From positions 1-54,703 of the forward strand of contig CAYXAA010000029.1 in NCBI GenBank assembly GCA_964462985.1: DNA of 54,703 bases, in the 5' to 3' direction. The position numbers and the translations under genes were made by a program. Positions within the stretch are counted from its first letter, which is position 1. The number at the start of each line of letters is the position of its first letter. The notes under the pieces are model-generated. The model was not told the DNA's origin and searched no databases. It was given only the letters and a program-made list of their open reading frames with translations. This document shows positions 16,144-24,862 of this stretch, piece after piece. The stretch comes from CAYXAA01 sp964462985 (GTDB taxonomy: Bacteria; Pseudomonadota; Alphaproteobacteria; Rhizobiales; Stappiaceae).

Positions 16144-16563
16144 ACCGCGGCGACGGCCGGCTGAATCGGTTTATGAAGCGCTTGAGCCAATGGATGAGAC
16201 CGGCCGCTCCGCCCAGCCGGTGCCCCTTCCTCGGCGTGGACCTGGCGCGAAGAAGCCTTTGTTAACGGCCGTGAGTCATCGTTGCAACCGACTGGGGCGC
16301 CGCCCTTGACGGGCCTGCTCCGCTCTGATTCCGTAGCCGCGGTCAGCCTCCGTGATTCTGGCAAGGTGGCTCGTAAAATTTATCGATTGAGAAATTGCTT
16401 CAGCCGAAGCTGAAGTGTTACAATAACTTTAACAAGCCTCTGCAACTAACTGTTTTCCGGCAAGAAATTGCGCCGTCTTCAAGTGCTCTTGTCCAGAATG
16501 TATGAAGCGAGCTGACGCGGGCTTCGCCATTTTTTCTGGTCTCGGTAACTGAGTGATCCCGTT
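16144..16563. other. Gene-free, AT-richer stretch
   Basis: These 420 bases separate the crotonase gene (+) from the convergent alpha/beta hydrolase gene (-). The stretch from about 16370 to 16460 is clearly richer in A and T. It holds a hairpin with a UUCG loop, described separately, but no supported gene. Confidence 0.5.
16398..16415 (-). terminator. Stable UUCG-tetraloop hairpin, possible terminator or RNA end
   Basis: Read on the minus strand, CTTCAGC, loop TTCG, GCTGAAG form a seven-pair stem closed by the extra-stable C(UUCG)G tetraloop. CAATTTCTC follows. It lies about 150 bases past the stop of the minus-strand hydrolase (16564). It may terminate that transcript, although the T tract is interrupted. 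Confidence 0.45.
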
Positions 16564-17439
16564 TCAGGCAACCTCGAGCCGGCCGAGAAAATCGAGCACG
16601 GCCGAGGCGAAGATGTCATTGCGGTCGCCAGCAACCATATGGCCGGCGCCTGCGACATCTGCAAATTCGGCATGCGGCACCAGGCGCATGAAATCCTCGA
16701 CATGCTCCTGCGCCACCAGCTCGGAACGTGCCCCGCGCACCAGAAGCACGGGAATTGTCAACCGCTCGGCCGCTCGGACCAGAGCCTCCTCGCGGCTCTC
16801 CGGTCCGACTTCACCGGATTCGCGCTGCGCGAGGAAGCGCGGATCCCAGTGCCAGCGCAGGCGGCCATCCGGATGCTCGCGCAGGTTCTTGCGCAACCCG
16901 TCGATTGATGGCGGGCGGGTACGGTTTGGCAGGTAGCGGGCGACGGCCTCGGCCGCTTCCTCCAGTGTGGAGAACCCGTCGTGCATCCGCTCGGCCATGA
17001 AGTCGATCACTCTGGAGACGCCCTGCGGGTCGAGTCTGGGCGTGATGTCGACCAGCACCAGCGCCTGCATGGTGCCCGCCTGCAGCTCTCCCTCTGCCAA
17101 CATCGAGGCGATGCCTCCCAGTGAGGCGCCGATCACGACCGGGCGTTCACCGGATTTGTCTCCCGCGGCGATCTGGTCGCAGACGGCGACAACGTCACGG
17201 GCATAGTCCGCAAAGGCATAGCGGCCACTTTCGACCCAGGCGCTGTCTCCGTGGCCGCGCTGATCGAGACACCAGGCGACGAAACCCCGCCTGGCCAGGC
17301 GCTCGCCCGTTGCATCCCAGGCGTGGCGGGTCTGCCCGCCGCCATGCAGGAGCAGCACCGTCCGTCCATCGGAGCCATAGCGGTCGGCGACGAGCCGGTT
17401 GCCGTCCGCGCCGGTGAACGCAACCAATTCCGGCGTCAT
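16564..17439 (-). CDS. Alpha/beta hydrolase
   Basis: A 291-residue cytosolic alpha/beta hydrolase. The oxyanion LLLHGGG lies near 29-35. The nucleophile is S106 in GASLGG and the catalytic histidine is in GAGHMVAGD near the C-terminus. An aspartate is expected just before the C-terminal third. DQRGHGDS at 59-66 is family-typical. Substrate is unknown, and such folds include esterases, lipases and hydrolases of ring-cleavage products. The start overlaps the stop of the upstream hydrolase gene by four bases (ATGA at 17436-17439), so the two are translationally coupled and probably act together. Confidence 0.92.
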   Translation of the reverse strand: MTPELVAFTGADGNRLVADRYGSDGRTVLLLHGGGQTRHAWDATGERLARRGFVAWCLDQRGHGDSAWVESGRYAFADYARDVVAVCDQIAAGDKSGERPVVIGASLGGIASMLAEGELQAGTMQALVLVDITPRLDPQGVSRVIDFMAERMHDGFSTLEEAAEAVARYLPNRTRPPSIDGLRKNLREHPDGRLRWHWDPRFLAQRESGEVGPESREEALVRAAERLTIPVLLVRGARSELVAQEHVEDFMRLVPHAEFADVAGAGHMVAGDRNDIFASAVLDFLGRLEVA

Positions 17440-18188
17440 GCGGCGCGCTCCAGAAACGCCAGCACGCCGGCCTTGAACACCTTGTCGCCGACGGCGACCA
17501 TATGGTCGCGGTTCGGGATCTCTAGAACCTCCGCTTGCGGCATCAGCGCGGCGAGCCGCTGCGGCGAACCGGCGATCTCGTCTTTGGTGCCGACGGCGAT
17601 CAGCACCGGCTGCGTGATGCGCGACACCTGGTCTTCGGCGATCTTCTGCCGCGACGAGCGCATGCAGGCGGCAAGCGCCAGCCGGTCCGACTTGGTTTGT
17701 TCTGCGAAGGCCCGGAACGCGCGGCCGGTCTTGTCGGTGACATCGGAAAGCCTCGGGGCCTCCAGCGCATCGGCGATCGGTTCCGGACGGCCGACACCCT
17801 CCACCATGCCGTAGCCAAGGCCGCCGAACACCACGCTGCGTACCCGGTCGGGGTGATTCAGCGTCAGGAAGGCCGAGATCCGCGCACCCATAGAATAGCC
17901 CATGACGTCGGCGCGCCCGATGCCGAGATGATCAAGCAATCGCCTGGCGTCTTCGGCCATGGTTGGCGCACCGTAGTCCTCCGGGTCGTGCGTTCCCTCG
18001 CTCTCGCCGTGGCCACGGTTGTCGATCGCGATCACCCGCCGCCCCGACCTGGTCAGAAGGTCGACCCAACCGGGATAGACCCAGTTCACCATTTTGTTGG
18101 AGGCAAAGCCGTGAATGAGGAGGATCGGCTCGCCCTCCCCCTCATCGAGGAAGGCGATCCTCATTCCGTCAGAATCGAAGCTCGGCAT
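17436..18188 (-). CDS. Alpha/beta hydrolase
   Basis: A 250-residue alpha/beta hydrolase beginning MPSFDSDGMRIAFLDEG. The oxyanion LLIHGF (23-28), nucleophile S99 in GYSMGA, GTKDE aspartate and NRDHMV histidine make a complete triad. It is upstream of, and overlaps by ATGA, the second hydrolase on the same strand. In-frame codons further upstream to 18293 extend it without family similarity, so 18188 is preferred. Substrate is not identifiable. In Hyphomicrobiales such hydrolases are often near the zinc-finger and FAD monooxygenase genes that follow on the other strand. Confidence 0.92.
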   Translation of the reverse strand: MPSFDSDGMRIAFLDEGEGEPILLIHGFASNKMVNWVYPGWVDLLTRSGRRVIAIDNRGHGESEGTHDPEDYGAPTMAEDARRLLDHLGIGRADVMGYSMGARISAFLTLNHPDRVRSVVFGGLGYGMVEGVGRPEPIADALEAPRLSDVTDKTGRAFRAFAEQTKSDRLALAACMRSSRQKIAEDQVSRITQPVLIAVGTKDEIAGSPQRLAALMPQAEVLEIPNRDHMVAVGDKVFKAGVLAFLERAA

Positions 18189-18475
18189 GATACCTAACGT
18201 TGACGTAAAGGTAAAAGATCTTGTCCCTACTTTAAGGCCAAGCCCTGGCGGAGGAAAGCCCGGGTGCGGTACATCTGCCATGCAGCGCTTCACCTGCGGC
18301 CAGACAGCGCAATCGCAGGCCCGCCATCGCTTTACCCCTACCCAAGCGCGCGGCCGATGCGTATTGTCCCGCAGTCCCTTATGGCCGGTCTGCGCGTCGC
18401 CCCGGCCGTCCGATCGACAACGACCGCCGGTAAAGCCGCTCGGGGCACCGGCACGCGAACCAACGGATGCAAGGT

Positions 18476-18718
18476 ATGGCGGACAGGCACGTCCCGCATT
18501 TCCAGAACGATCGCGGCATCGATCTGATCGAGATCGGCGCTCGCGAATTCCAGTGCATCGGCGCCAAGCCCCCGTTCGATCATCCTCATGTCTTCCTCGA
18601 CATGGGTGACGACAACGAGATCATCTGCCCCTATTGCTCGACGCTCTACCGCTTCGACCCGAAGCTGGGTGCCGGCGAGGCCAACCCGCCCGATTGCCTG
18701 TGGACGGCCGCGGCCTGA
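18476..18718 (+). CDS. zf-CHCC zinc-finger protein, NDUFS6-like
   Basis: An 80-residue protein with the CHCC zinc finger: cysteine in FQCIGAKPPFDHPHVFLDM with histidines, then CPYC, then LYRFDP. It corresponds to the zinc-binding C-terminal domain of mitochondrial complex I subunit NDUFS6. Alphaproteobacterial complex I (studied in Paracoccus) contains such a supernumerary subunit, encoded away from the nuo operon, so a role in respiratory complex I is the best guess. The ATG at 18476 (MADRHVPHF) was chosen. It precedes the FAD monooxygenase gene by 88 bases on the same strand. Confidence 0.88.
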   Translation: MADRHVPHFQNDRGIDLIEIGAREFQCIGAKPPFDHPHVFLDMGDDNEIICPYCSTLYRFDPKLGAGEANPPDCLWTAAA

Positions 18719-18806
18719 GGCACGCGCCGACCCGCCCGGCCGGGAGAGCACCGGCCCGGGCAGGGAAGCGTATCATGAGACGGTCGGCACCGCCGGAGCC
18801 CGTCCG

Positions 18807-19994
18807 ATGACGAGCGAGCCGATCCTGATCGCCGGCGGCGGCATCGGCGGCCTTGCGGCGGCACTGGCGCTTGCCGGCAACGATCGCCGCGTGATCGTGC
18901 TCGAACGCGAGGCCCGGCTGGAGGCGGTCGGCGCGGGCCTTCAGCTTTCCCCGAATGCAGTCCACGCCCTGCGCAGCTTCGGGATCGGCTCGACGAGCCT
19001 CACCAGGGCGGTGCGCCCGGACGCGATACGAATCCTTTCCGGCCGCAGCGGTGAAGACATTGCCAGGGTTCCGCTCGGCGCCACCGCGGAGATGCGCTAC
19101 GGCGCACCCTACCTGGTCGTGCACCGGGCCGACCTGCAGTCGGCGTTGGTCGAGGCGGTCGCGACTCGCCCAGAGATTGAGCTGCGCCTCGGCCTAGAAT
19201 TGTGCGAAGCGACTCAGGACGACAACGGCGTGACCGCGGAGGCCCAGACCGCCGACGGTCCCGTGCGTGTGACGGGCGCCGCACTGATCGGTGCCGACGG
19301 TGTCTGGTCGACGGTGCGCCGCCGGGCGCTCAGGCTGCGTCAGGCGGCATTCTCCGGCCGCACCGCCTATCGTGCCACCGTTCCGATAGACGGCGTCGAC
19401 CCGCAGTGGCACAACGTGACCGGCCTCTGGCTCGGGCGCGACACCCACCTCGTCCACTACCCCGTCGAGAACGGCAGGACCCTCAACATCGTCGCGATCG
19501 TCGCCGAGGCGTGGTCGGAAGAAGGCTGGTCCCATCCGGTCGATGCCTCGGCCGTGCTGAACCGCTTCGCCGACTGGCCCGACGCCGCGCGCACCCTGCT
19601 TTCCCGTGCCGGGCGCTACCTGCGGTGGGCGCTCTGCAGCATGGACCCGGGCGCGATCTGGATCGAGGGCCGTATTGGCCTCCTCGGCGATGCCGCCCAT
19701 GCCATGCTCCCCTTCGCCGCACAGGGCGCCGGCATGGCGATCGAAGACGCCGCGGCCCTGGCCGCCGCCTTCGATCAGATCGAAGACGTGCCGGCCGCCC
19801 TCGCCCGCTACGAGGCGTTGCGCCGCGACCGCGCGGAGCGCGTGCTGCGCTTTGCCCAGCGCAACGGCGGCATCTATCACATGGGATCACCGGTGGCGCA
19901 GGTGCGCGACGCGATCCTGAAGCGCATCCCGCCGGAGCGGCTGCTGTCCCGGCTCGACTGGCTCTACGGCTGGAAGCCGCCGTCAAGCGCTTGA
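18807..19994 (+). CDS. FAD-dependent monooxygenase (salicylate hydroxylase-like)
   Basis: A 395-residue class A flavoprotein monooxygenase. The N-terminal Rossmann motif is GGGIGG (8-13), and the second FAD motif is GLLGDAAHAMLPFAAQGAGMAIEDAAAL. ADGVWSTVRR is the DG motif of NAD(P)H-dependent hydroxylases. Family members ring-hydroxylate aromatics such as salicylate or 3-hydroxybenzoate, or modify quinones and pigments. The substrate here cannot be told. Starts upstream to 18588 are in frame but overlap the zinc-finger gene. The ATG at 18807 gives a standard N-terminus. The CinA-like gene follows 85 bases downstream. Confidence 0.92.
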   Translation: MTSEPILIAGGGIGGLAAALALAGNDRRVIVLEREARLEAVGAGLQLSPNAVHALRSFGIGSTSLTRAVRPDAIRILSGRSGEDIARVPLGATAEMRYGAPYLVVHRADLQSALVEAVATRPEIELRLGLELCEATQDDNGVTAEAQTADGPVRVTGAALIGADGVWSTVRRRALRLRQAAFSGRTAYRATVPIDGVDPQWHNVTGLWLGRDTHLVHYPVENGRTLNIVAIVAEAWSEEGWSHPVDASAVLNRFADWPDAARTLLSRAGRYLRWALCSMDPGAIWIEGRIGLLGDAAHAMLPFAAQGAGMAIEDAAALAAAFDQIEDVPAALARYEALRRDRAERVLRFAQRNGGIYHMGSPVAQVRDAILKRIPPERLLSRLDWLYGWKPPSSA

Positions 19995-20079
19995 ACCGTC
20001 GCCGCCGTTCGGCTAGAGCGATCTTTCTCCGGCCTGGAGGTCCGCCGTCCCAGGCGGATGCAAACGGAGGCGGCGCGCC

Positions 20080-20838
20080 ATGTCAGCTCAGAACGACAGC
20101 GACATCGTCACGGCGGGATTCGTCGTGATCGGCGACGAGATCCTGTCGGGTCGGACCAAGGACAAGAACATTGGCTATCTCGCCGACTTTCTGACGGCGA
20201 TCGGCATCGACCTGTGCGAGGTGCGCATCGTGCCGGATGTCGAGGATCGAATCGTCGAGGCGGTCAACGCCCTGCGCGAGCGCTACACCTACGTCTTCAC
20301 CTCCGGTGGCATTGGCCCGACCCACGACGACATCACCGCCGACGCGATCGCCAAGGCCTTCGGCGTTGGCATCGACCATGACCCGCGCGCGGTGGCGATC
20401 CTGACGGCTCACTACCCTTCAGGGCAGGTTACCGAGGCTCGGCTTCGGATGGCCCGCATTCCCCATGGCGCCGATCTGATCGAGAACAAGGTGTCGAAGG
20501 CACCCGGTTTCCGCATCGGCAACGTTCATGTCATGGCTGGAGTCCCCGCCATCATGCAGGCAATGCTCGACGCGATTGCCCCGACCTTGAAGACCGGGGC
20601 GAAGATGCTGTCGCGGACGGTCGACGTCGATCTGCCGGAGAGCCGGATCGCGGCCGGCCTGAAGGCAGTCCAGGACGCCCATCCCGGCGTGCTGATCGGC
20701 TCCTATCCGCGCTCGATCGACGGTCGCTTCTCAACCCAGGTCGTGATCCGCGCCCGCGACCAGGCCCTGGTCGACAGTGCGACCCGCGCCGTGGAAGAAG
20801 CCGTTGCCGCCGCAACGATCCCGCTTGCCCAATCCTGA
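20080..20838 (+). CDS. CinA-like molybdopterin-binding domain protein
   Basis: A 252-residue protein with the MoaB/MogA-type molybdopterin-binding fold of competence/damage-inducible protein A. The motifs GFVVIGDEILSGRTKDKN and FTSGGIGPTHDDITADAIA are the conserved binding loops. It lacks the C-terminal nicotinamide-nucleotide deamidase (PncC) domain of full CinA, as is common for the alphaproteobacterial stand-alone form. Its job is therefore unclear and molybdopterin binding is not proven. The gpt gene starts 19 bases downstream, so an operon is likely. Confidence 0.9.
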   Translation: MSAQNDSDIVTAGFVVIGDEILSGRTKDKNIGYLADFLTAIGIDLCEVRIVPDVEDRIVEAVNALRERYTYVFTSGGIGPTHDDITADAIAKAFGVGIDHDPRAVAILTAHYPSGQVTEARLRMARIPHGADLIENKVSKAPGFRIGNVHVMAGVPAIMQAMLDAIAPTLKTGAKMLSRTVDVDLPESRIAAGLKAVQDAHPGVLIGSYPRSIDGRFSTQVVIRARDQALVDSATRAVEEAVAAATIPLAQS

Positions 20839-20857
20839 CCGCCAAACGGACCGCCCC

Positions 20858-21364
20858 ATGGACAATCAACAACAGAAAGCCTTTCCAGTCTCCTGGGACC
20901 AGTTCCACCGCGACTGCCGTGCGCTGGCGTGGCGTCTCTCCGGCCAGGGCAAATGGGAGGCGATCGTCTGCATCACCCGCGGCGGTCTGGTGCCGGCTGC
21001 AATCGTCGCCCGCGAACTCGGCATCCGCCTGATCGAGACAGTGTGCATCGCCTCGTACCACGACTACGAGACCCAGGGGCAGCTCAGGGTCATCAAGCCG
21101 GTCGACCCGAAGGTGGTCGCCCTTGACGGCGGAAAGGGCGCGGCGATCCTCATCATCGACGACCTCGTCGACACCGGAAAGACCGCCCGCGTGGTGCGCG
21201 AGATGCTGCCGGACGCCCATTTCGCCACGGTCTACGCCAAGCCGATGGGCCGGCCGCTGGTCGACACCTACATCACCGAGGTGTCCCAGGATACCTGGAT
21301 CTACTTCCCGTGGGACATGGGCTGGCAGTTCCAGCCGCCGATCACGGCGGGGACGGCCGGCTGA
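20858..21364 (+). CDS. gpt: Xanthine phosphoribosyltransferase
   Basis: Gpt salvages xanthine and guanine by joining them to PRPP. The 168-residue protein carries the phosphoribosyltransferase signature LIIDDLVDTGKTA and the opening CITRGGLVPAAIVARELGI, both typical of Gram-negative XGPRT. It is slightly longer than the E. coli enzyme (152). The ATG at 20858 follows the CinA-like gene by 19 bases, and an earlier in-frame start overlapping that gene was rejected. It ends two bases before the stop of the convergent exported hydratase gene. Confidence 0.93.
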   Translation: MDNQQQKAFPVSWDQFHRDCRALAWRLSGQGKWEAIVCITRGGLVPAAIVARELGIRLIETVCIASYHDYETQGQLRVIKPVDPKVVALDGGKGAAILIIDDLVDTGKTARVVREMLPDAHFATVYAKPMGRPLVDTYITEVSQDTWIYFPWDMGWQFQPPITAGTAG

Positions 21365-21365
21365 C

Positions 21366-22226
21366 CTATTCAAACGTCACGCTTATTGCCGGGTCGCCCG
21401 GCAGGCCCTGATAGGTCACCGTCGCCGTCATCCCCGGCTCCGGCTTCAGCAGCGGTCCGAACGAACCGACGCTGACGAGGTCGCCGGCGTTGAAGGTGAC
21501 GCCGGCCTGTCGAAGCCACAGCACCGCGTTCAGCGGGTGATCGAGAACCGCCTTGCCTGGTGCCGATGCGAGTTCCTTGCCCGACTGGTCTGTCACGGTC
21601 ACCGTCATGCCGGCGAGTGCCTCGAGGAAGGCATCGCCTTGTTCCACCGCGATCGCTTCGCCCAGCACACCGTAGCGTGCGCCGACATTGATGGCCGTGA
21701 TCACCGGTCCGGACAGTTCCGACGGGGCGGCGACGACAAGATCCGGCAGCTCGATGAACGGATGGACCGCCGTCAGATGGGCGAGCACCTCTTCGGGCGT
21801 AGTCGCCTGATTGATGCCAGCATCGCCAACCACCGCAACAAGGTCTGCTTCGAAGCGCGGAAGCGCGCCGAACGCAGCGGAGACGGTGGTGCCGGGTTCA
21901 AGCATCATGTCGGAAAACAGCACGCCGCGCACCGGTTCGGTGACACCGAAGGCCTTTTGCGCCGGCTCGCTCGTCAGCCCGGCCTTGTAGCCCGACGGTG
22001 CGCCCCACTCCTTGGACAGAAGAGCGACCAGCTTGTCCTGAGCGCAAAGCCCATCCTCGATCGTTGCAACCTTCGGCGCGGCCGCCGGCCTGGCCGCTAG
22101 AATGTCCGCTGCGAGCGCCGCCATCGTTGCATCGTCCGGACAGTCGGCCGAGGCAGTGCCGGCAGCCGGAACAATTGATGCAACGGCAAGGAACATCACC
22201 AGAATGCGCAAGACGGGCTTAGGCAT
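21366..22226 (-). CDS. Exported protein of 2-keto-4-pentenoate hydratase fold
   Basis: A 286-residue protein. It opens with a typical Sec signal peptide (MPKPVLRILVMFLAVASIVP, cleavage likely after TASA). The mature part resembles the MhpD/FAH-type hydratase fold: YKAGLTSEPAQKAFGV, GVLFSDMM and RFEADLVAVVG. The ExE metal pair of cytosolic hydratases appears here as EAD, with the second glutamate replaced by aspartate. Cytosolic meta-cleavage hydratases are not exported, so this is likely a periplasmic binding or repurposed enzyme. It is divergent from the AraC regulator, with a palindrome at 22362-22388 between them. Confidence 0.82.
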   Translation of the reverse strand: MPKPVLRILVMFLAVASIVPAAGTASADCPDDATMAALAADILAARPAAAPKVATIEDGLCAQDKLVALLSKEWGAPSGYKAGLTSEPAQKAFGVTEPVRGVLFSDMMLEPGTTVSAAFGALPRFEADLVAVVGDAGINQATTPEEVLAHLTAVHPFIELPDLVVAAPSELSGPVITAINVGARYGVLGEAIAVEQGDAFLEALAGMTVTVTDQSGKELASAPGKAVLDHPLNAVLWLRQAGVTFNAGDLVSVGSFGPLLKPEPGMTATVTYQGLPGDPAISVTFE

Positions 22227-22361
22227 CGGACTCTCCGTAGACGTGAGGTGCCGGATGGACGCGCCATCCGGCGCCGCTGACAAACCATGCGGGAGCATGC
22301 CTCGGCCGCCGGTGAAAATCGAGAGGCGGCGCTGCCCCCGCTTGACGAGCGGCGAAAAAGC

Positions 22362-22388
22362 GAAAGACACTGAATATTGGTGTTTTTC
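22362..22388. promoter_or_regulatory. Candidate operator palindrome in a divergent promoter region
   Basis: GAAAGACAC (22362-22370) and GTGTTTTTC (22380-22388) are inverted repeats with one mismatch across a nine-base AT-rich spacer (TGAATATTG). The site lies between the exported hydratase gene (start 22226) and araC-type gene (start 22436). It could be an operator for the AraC protein or another regulator. No consensus is known to me. Confidence 0.4.
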
Positions 22389-22435
22389 CTTATCTCTGCG
22401 GCCACCCGGTCCGCCGCAGACAGGAGCCGGCGCTC

Positions 22436-23371
22436 ATGGAACGCGTCTCCACTCGGACGGTCCCGGCCCCAAACCGCTTCCGCTTCTGGCAGGATGCGGT
22501 CTGCGCCTATTATCCGTCCGTCGAGATCAGCGCCGACCGCAGGGACTTCGCCGGGACGATCGCAACGCGGATGATCGGCCCGATGCGGGCAACGGAGGTC
22601 AGTTCCGGCGCCCAGCACGTGCGTCGTTCAGCGCGCCAGATCGCCAGCGCCCGTGAAGACATCCTCCAACTCAACTTCCAGATCACCGGCGAAGGCTTCC
22701 TGCGCCAGGATGGGCGCGAATGCGTCACCGCGCCCGGCCAGTTCGTGCTCTATGACAGCACGCGGCCCTACGAACTGCGCTTCAGGGGCCCGTTCAAGCA
22801 GATTTCCGTGAAGCTGCCGCGCACGCCGTTCCGCGCACGCTATGGCAGCCTCGATGCCTTTACCGCCCGCGCCATTGACGGCACCGCCGGCCCAGGACGG
22901 TATCTCTTCGCCTTCGTCCGGCAGGTCGTCGGTGATGACGCCGCCGAAGGCCCCCTCGCCCAACGCCTGCACGATCATTTCGGCGACCTGTTGATGACCG
23001 CGCTCACCGAGGTACCGGGCGTCGAACGCAGCGCAGCCCGCCCCGGCCGGGCGGCCACACTGCTCAGGGCAAAGACTTACATTCTTTCCAACTTGCGTGA
23101 CCCGAACCTGTCGACGGAGACGATCGCAGCAGCGCTCGGCCTGTCGCTGCGAAGCCTCCATTGTCTTTTCGAGCAGGAGCAGACCACGCTCTGGCGATGG
23201 GTCCAAATGTCCCGTCTGACGCGCTGTCGCGCGGACCTCGAGGACCCGGCGAGCGCCTCACGCTCGATTGCCGAGATCGCCTACTCCTGGGGCTTCTCAG
23301 ATCCGGCGAACTTCAGCCGGCTGTTTCGTCGGCAGTTCGGCCTCTCGCCGCGCGAGTGCCGCAACGGCTGA
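22436..23371 (+). CDS. AraC-family transcriptional regulator
   Basis: A 311-residue cytosolic regulator. The N-terminal half (about 20-190) is the AraC-binding-like domain, with the GEGFLRQDGRECVTAPGQFVLYDSTRPYEL cupin-type stretch. The C-terminal hundred residues carry the two helix-turn-helix motifs, including the second-helix signature IAEIAYSWGFSDPANFSRLFRRQFGLSPRECR. The N-terminal type is shared with FeaR-like activators of aromatic or amine catabolism. It is followed by an FAD monooxygenase on the same strand and is divergent from an exported hydratase. It likely controls this locus. Inducer unknown. Confidence 0.93.
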   Translation: MERVSTRTVPAPNRFRFWQDAVCAYYPSVEISADRRDFAGTIATRMIGPMRATEVSSGAQHVRRSARQIASAREDILQLNFQITGEGFLRQDGRECVTAPGQFVLYDSTRPYELRFRGPFKQISVKLPRTPFRARYGSLDAFTARAIDGTAGPGRYLFAFVRQVVGDDAAEGPLAQRLHDHFGDLLMTALTEVPGVERSAARPGRAATLLRAKTYILSNLRDPNLSTETIAAALGLSLRSLHCLFEQEQTTLWRWVQMSRLTRCRADLEDPASASRSIAEIAYSWGFSDPANFSRLFRRQFGLSPRECRNG

Positions 23372-23551
23372 CGGTCCCGCACCCACCGACAAGCGGGCAT
23401 GCATTGCCGGACAAGTCCGGCCGGCAACCACGGGATAAGCTTTTTTTTCGTCAGAGCACCTGTCCGCATGGCCTTCGCCGGCATCGCCATGTCGGCCGAC
23501 CGTTGTCTGGGACGTCCTGGGCCCGTGGTCCACCGAAAGGGGAGAGAGACG

Positions 23552-24793
23552 ATGCAGGTACTGATCGCCGGAGCCGGCATCGGCGGCCTGACCCTGGCCC
23601 TGATGCTGCATAGACGGGGCTTGCGCTGCACCGTGTTCGAGGCAGCACAGGAGATCCGTCCGCTCGGCGTCGGCATCAACGTGCTGCCGCATGCCATCCG
23701 CGAGCTCGCCGAGCTCGACCTTCTGCCCGCGCTCGATCAGGTCGGGGTGCGGACGCGGGAACTCACCTATGCCAACTGCTTCGGCCAAAAGGTCTGGCAG
23801 GAACTGCGCGGCATGGACGCCGGCTTCGATGTGCCGCAGTTCTCGATCCACCGCGGTCACCTTCAGCATCTTCTCTACGACGCCGTGCTCGAGCGGCTCG
23901 GCACTGACGCGATCCGCACCGGTCGCCGCCTGACCGGCTATTCCCAGGACGAGGGCAGCGTGACGGCTACTTTTGTCGATCCCGGCGGCAACACGGTCAC
24001 GGCGTGCGGAGACGTTCTCGTCGGCTGCGACGGTATTCATTCGGCAGTCCGGGCGATCCTGTTTCCTGACGAACCGGGTTTACGCTGGAATGGCGTGATG
24101 ATGTGGCGCGGCGCCACCATGGGCCAGCCCTACCGCGATGGCCGAAGCATGATCATCGCCGGCGGCTTCACCCACAAGCTGGTGTTTTATCCGATCGGGC
24201 CGATCGGCCCCGACGGGCGCCAGCTCCTCAACTGGGTCGTGACCTATCGTCAGGCAGAACCGGGCACGCCCGCGCCGAGGCGGGAGGACTGGAACCGCAG
24301 AGGCTCGCTCGATGAGCTGCTGCCGCACCTCGGCGCGTTCCGCGACCTGCCTGTCGACGTCGAGTTGCTGGTGCGCACCGCACCGGAGTTCTTCGAGTAC
24401 CCGATGGCGGACCGCGATCCGCTGCCACGCTGGACCCACGGCCGCGTCACACTGCTCGGCGACGCTGCCCATCCGATGTATCCGGTCGGCTCCAACGGCG
24501 CGAGCCAGGCCATGCTCGACGCGCGCGCTCTCGGCGACGCTCTCGCTGCGGCCGAACACCCCCGTGCCGCCCTTGCCGCCTACGAGGCCGAGCGACTCGA
24601 GAAAACCGCCGCGATCGTCATGACCAACCGACGCGGCGGCCCCGAGGGCGTGATCGACGAGGTCGAGCGCCGCGCGCCAGACGGATTTAACGACCTCGAC
24701 AAGGTGATCAGCTTCGAAGAGCGCAAGGCGATCGTCACCGGCTACGCCCAGATGGCCGGATTCACGCAGGATCAGGTCAACAGGGCCGGCTAG
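23552..24793 (+). CDS. PhzS-like FAD-dependent monooxygenase
   Basis: A 413-residue flavoprotein. The N-terminal Rossmann GAGIGGL (8-14) starts the protein, CDGIHSAVR is the DG motif, and GDAAHPMYPVGSNGASQAML is the second FAD motif. That last motif is the form seen in PhzS-type flavin monooxygenases rather than salicylate hydroxylases. PhzS hydroxylates phenazines, but no phenazine genes are here, so the substrate is a different aromatic or heterocycle. The ATG at 23552 has GGAGAGAGACG before it. It follows the AraC gene by 180 bases and precedes a solute-binding protein gene. Confidence 0.9.
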   Translation: MQVLIAGAGIGGLTLALMLHRRGLRCTVFEAAQEIRPLGVGINVLPHAIRELAELDLLPALDQVGVRTRELTYANCFGQKVWQELRGMDAGFDVPQFSIHRGHLQHLLYDAVLERLGTDAIRTGRRLTGYSQDEGSVTATFVDPGGNTVTACGDVLVGCDGIHSAVRAILFPDEPGLRWNGVMMWRGATMGQPYRDGRSMIIAGGFTHKLVFYPIGPIGPDGRQLLNWVVTYRQAEPGTPAPRREDWNRRGSLDELLPHLGAFRDLPVDVELLVRTAPEFFEYPMADRDPLPRWTHGRVTLLGDAAHPMYPVGSNGASQAMLDARALGDALAAAEHPRAALAAYEAERLEKTAAIVMTNRRGGPEGVIDEVERRAPDGFNDLDKVISFEERKAIVTGYAQMAGFTQDQVNRAG

Positions 24794-24862
24794 GAAGCAG
24801 CCTTCAACGCAGATTGGGCGAAGGGCCACAACTGATTGGATCCAGAGGAAAAGGAACGCGCA

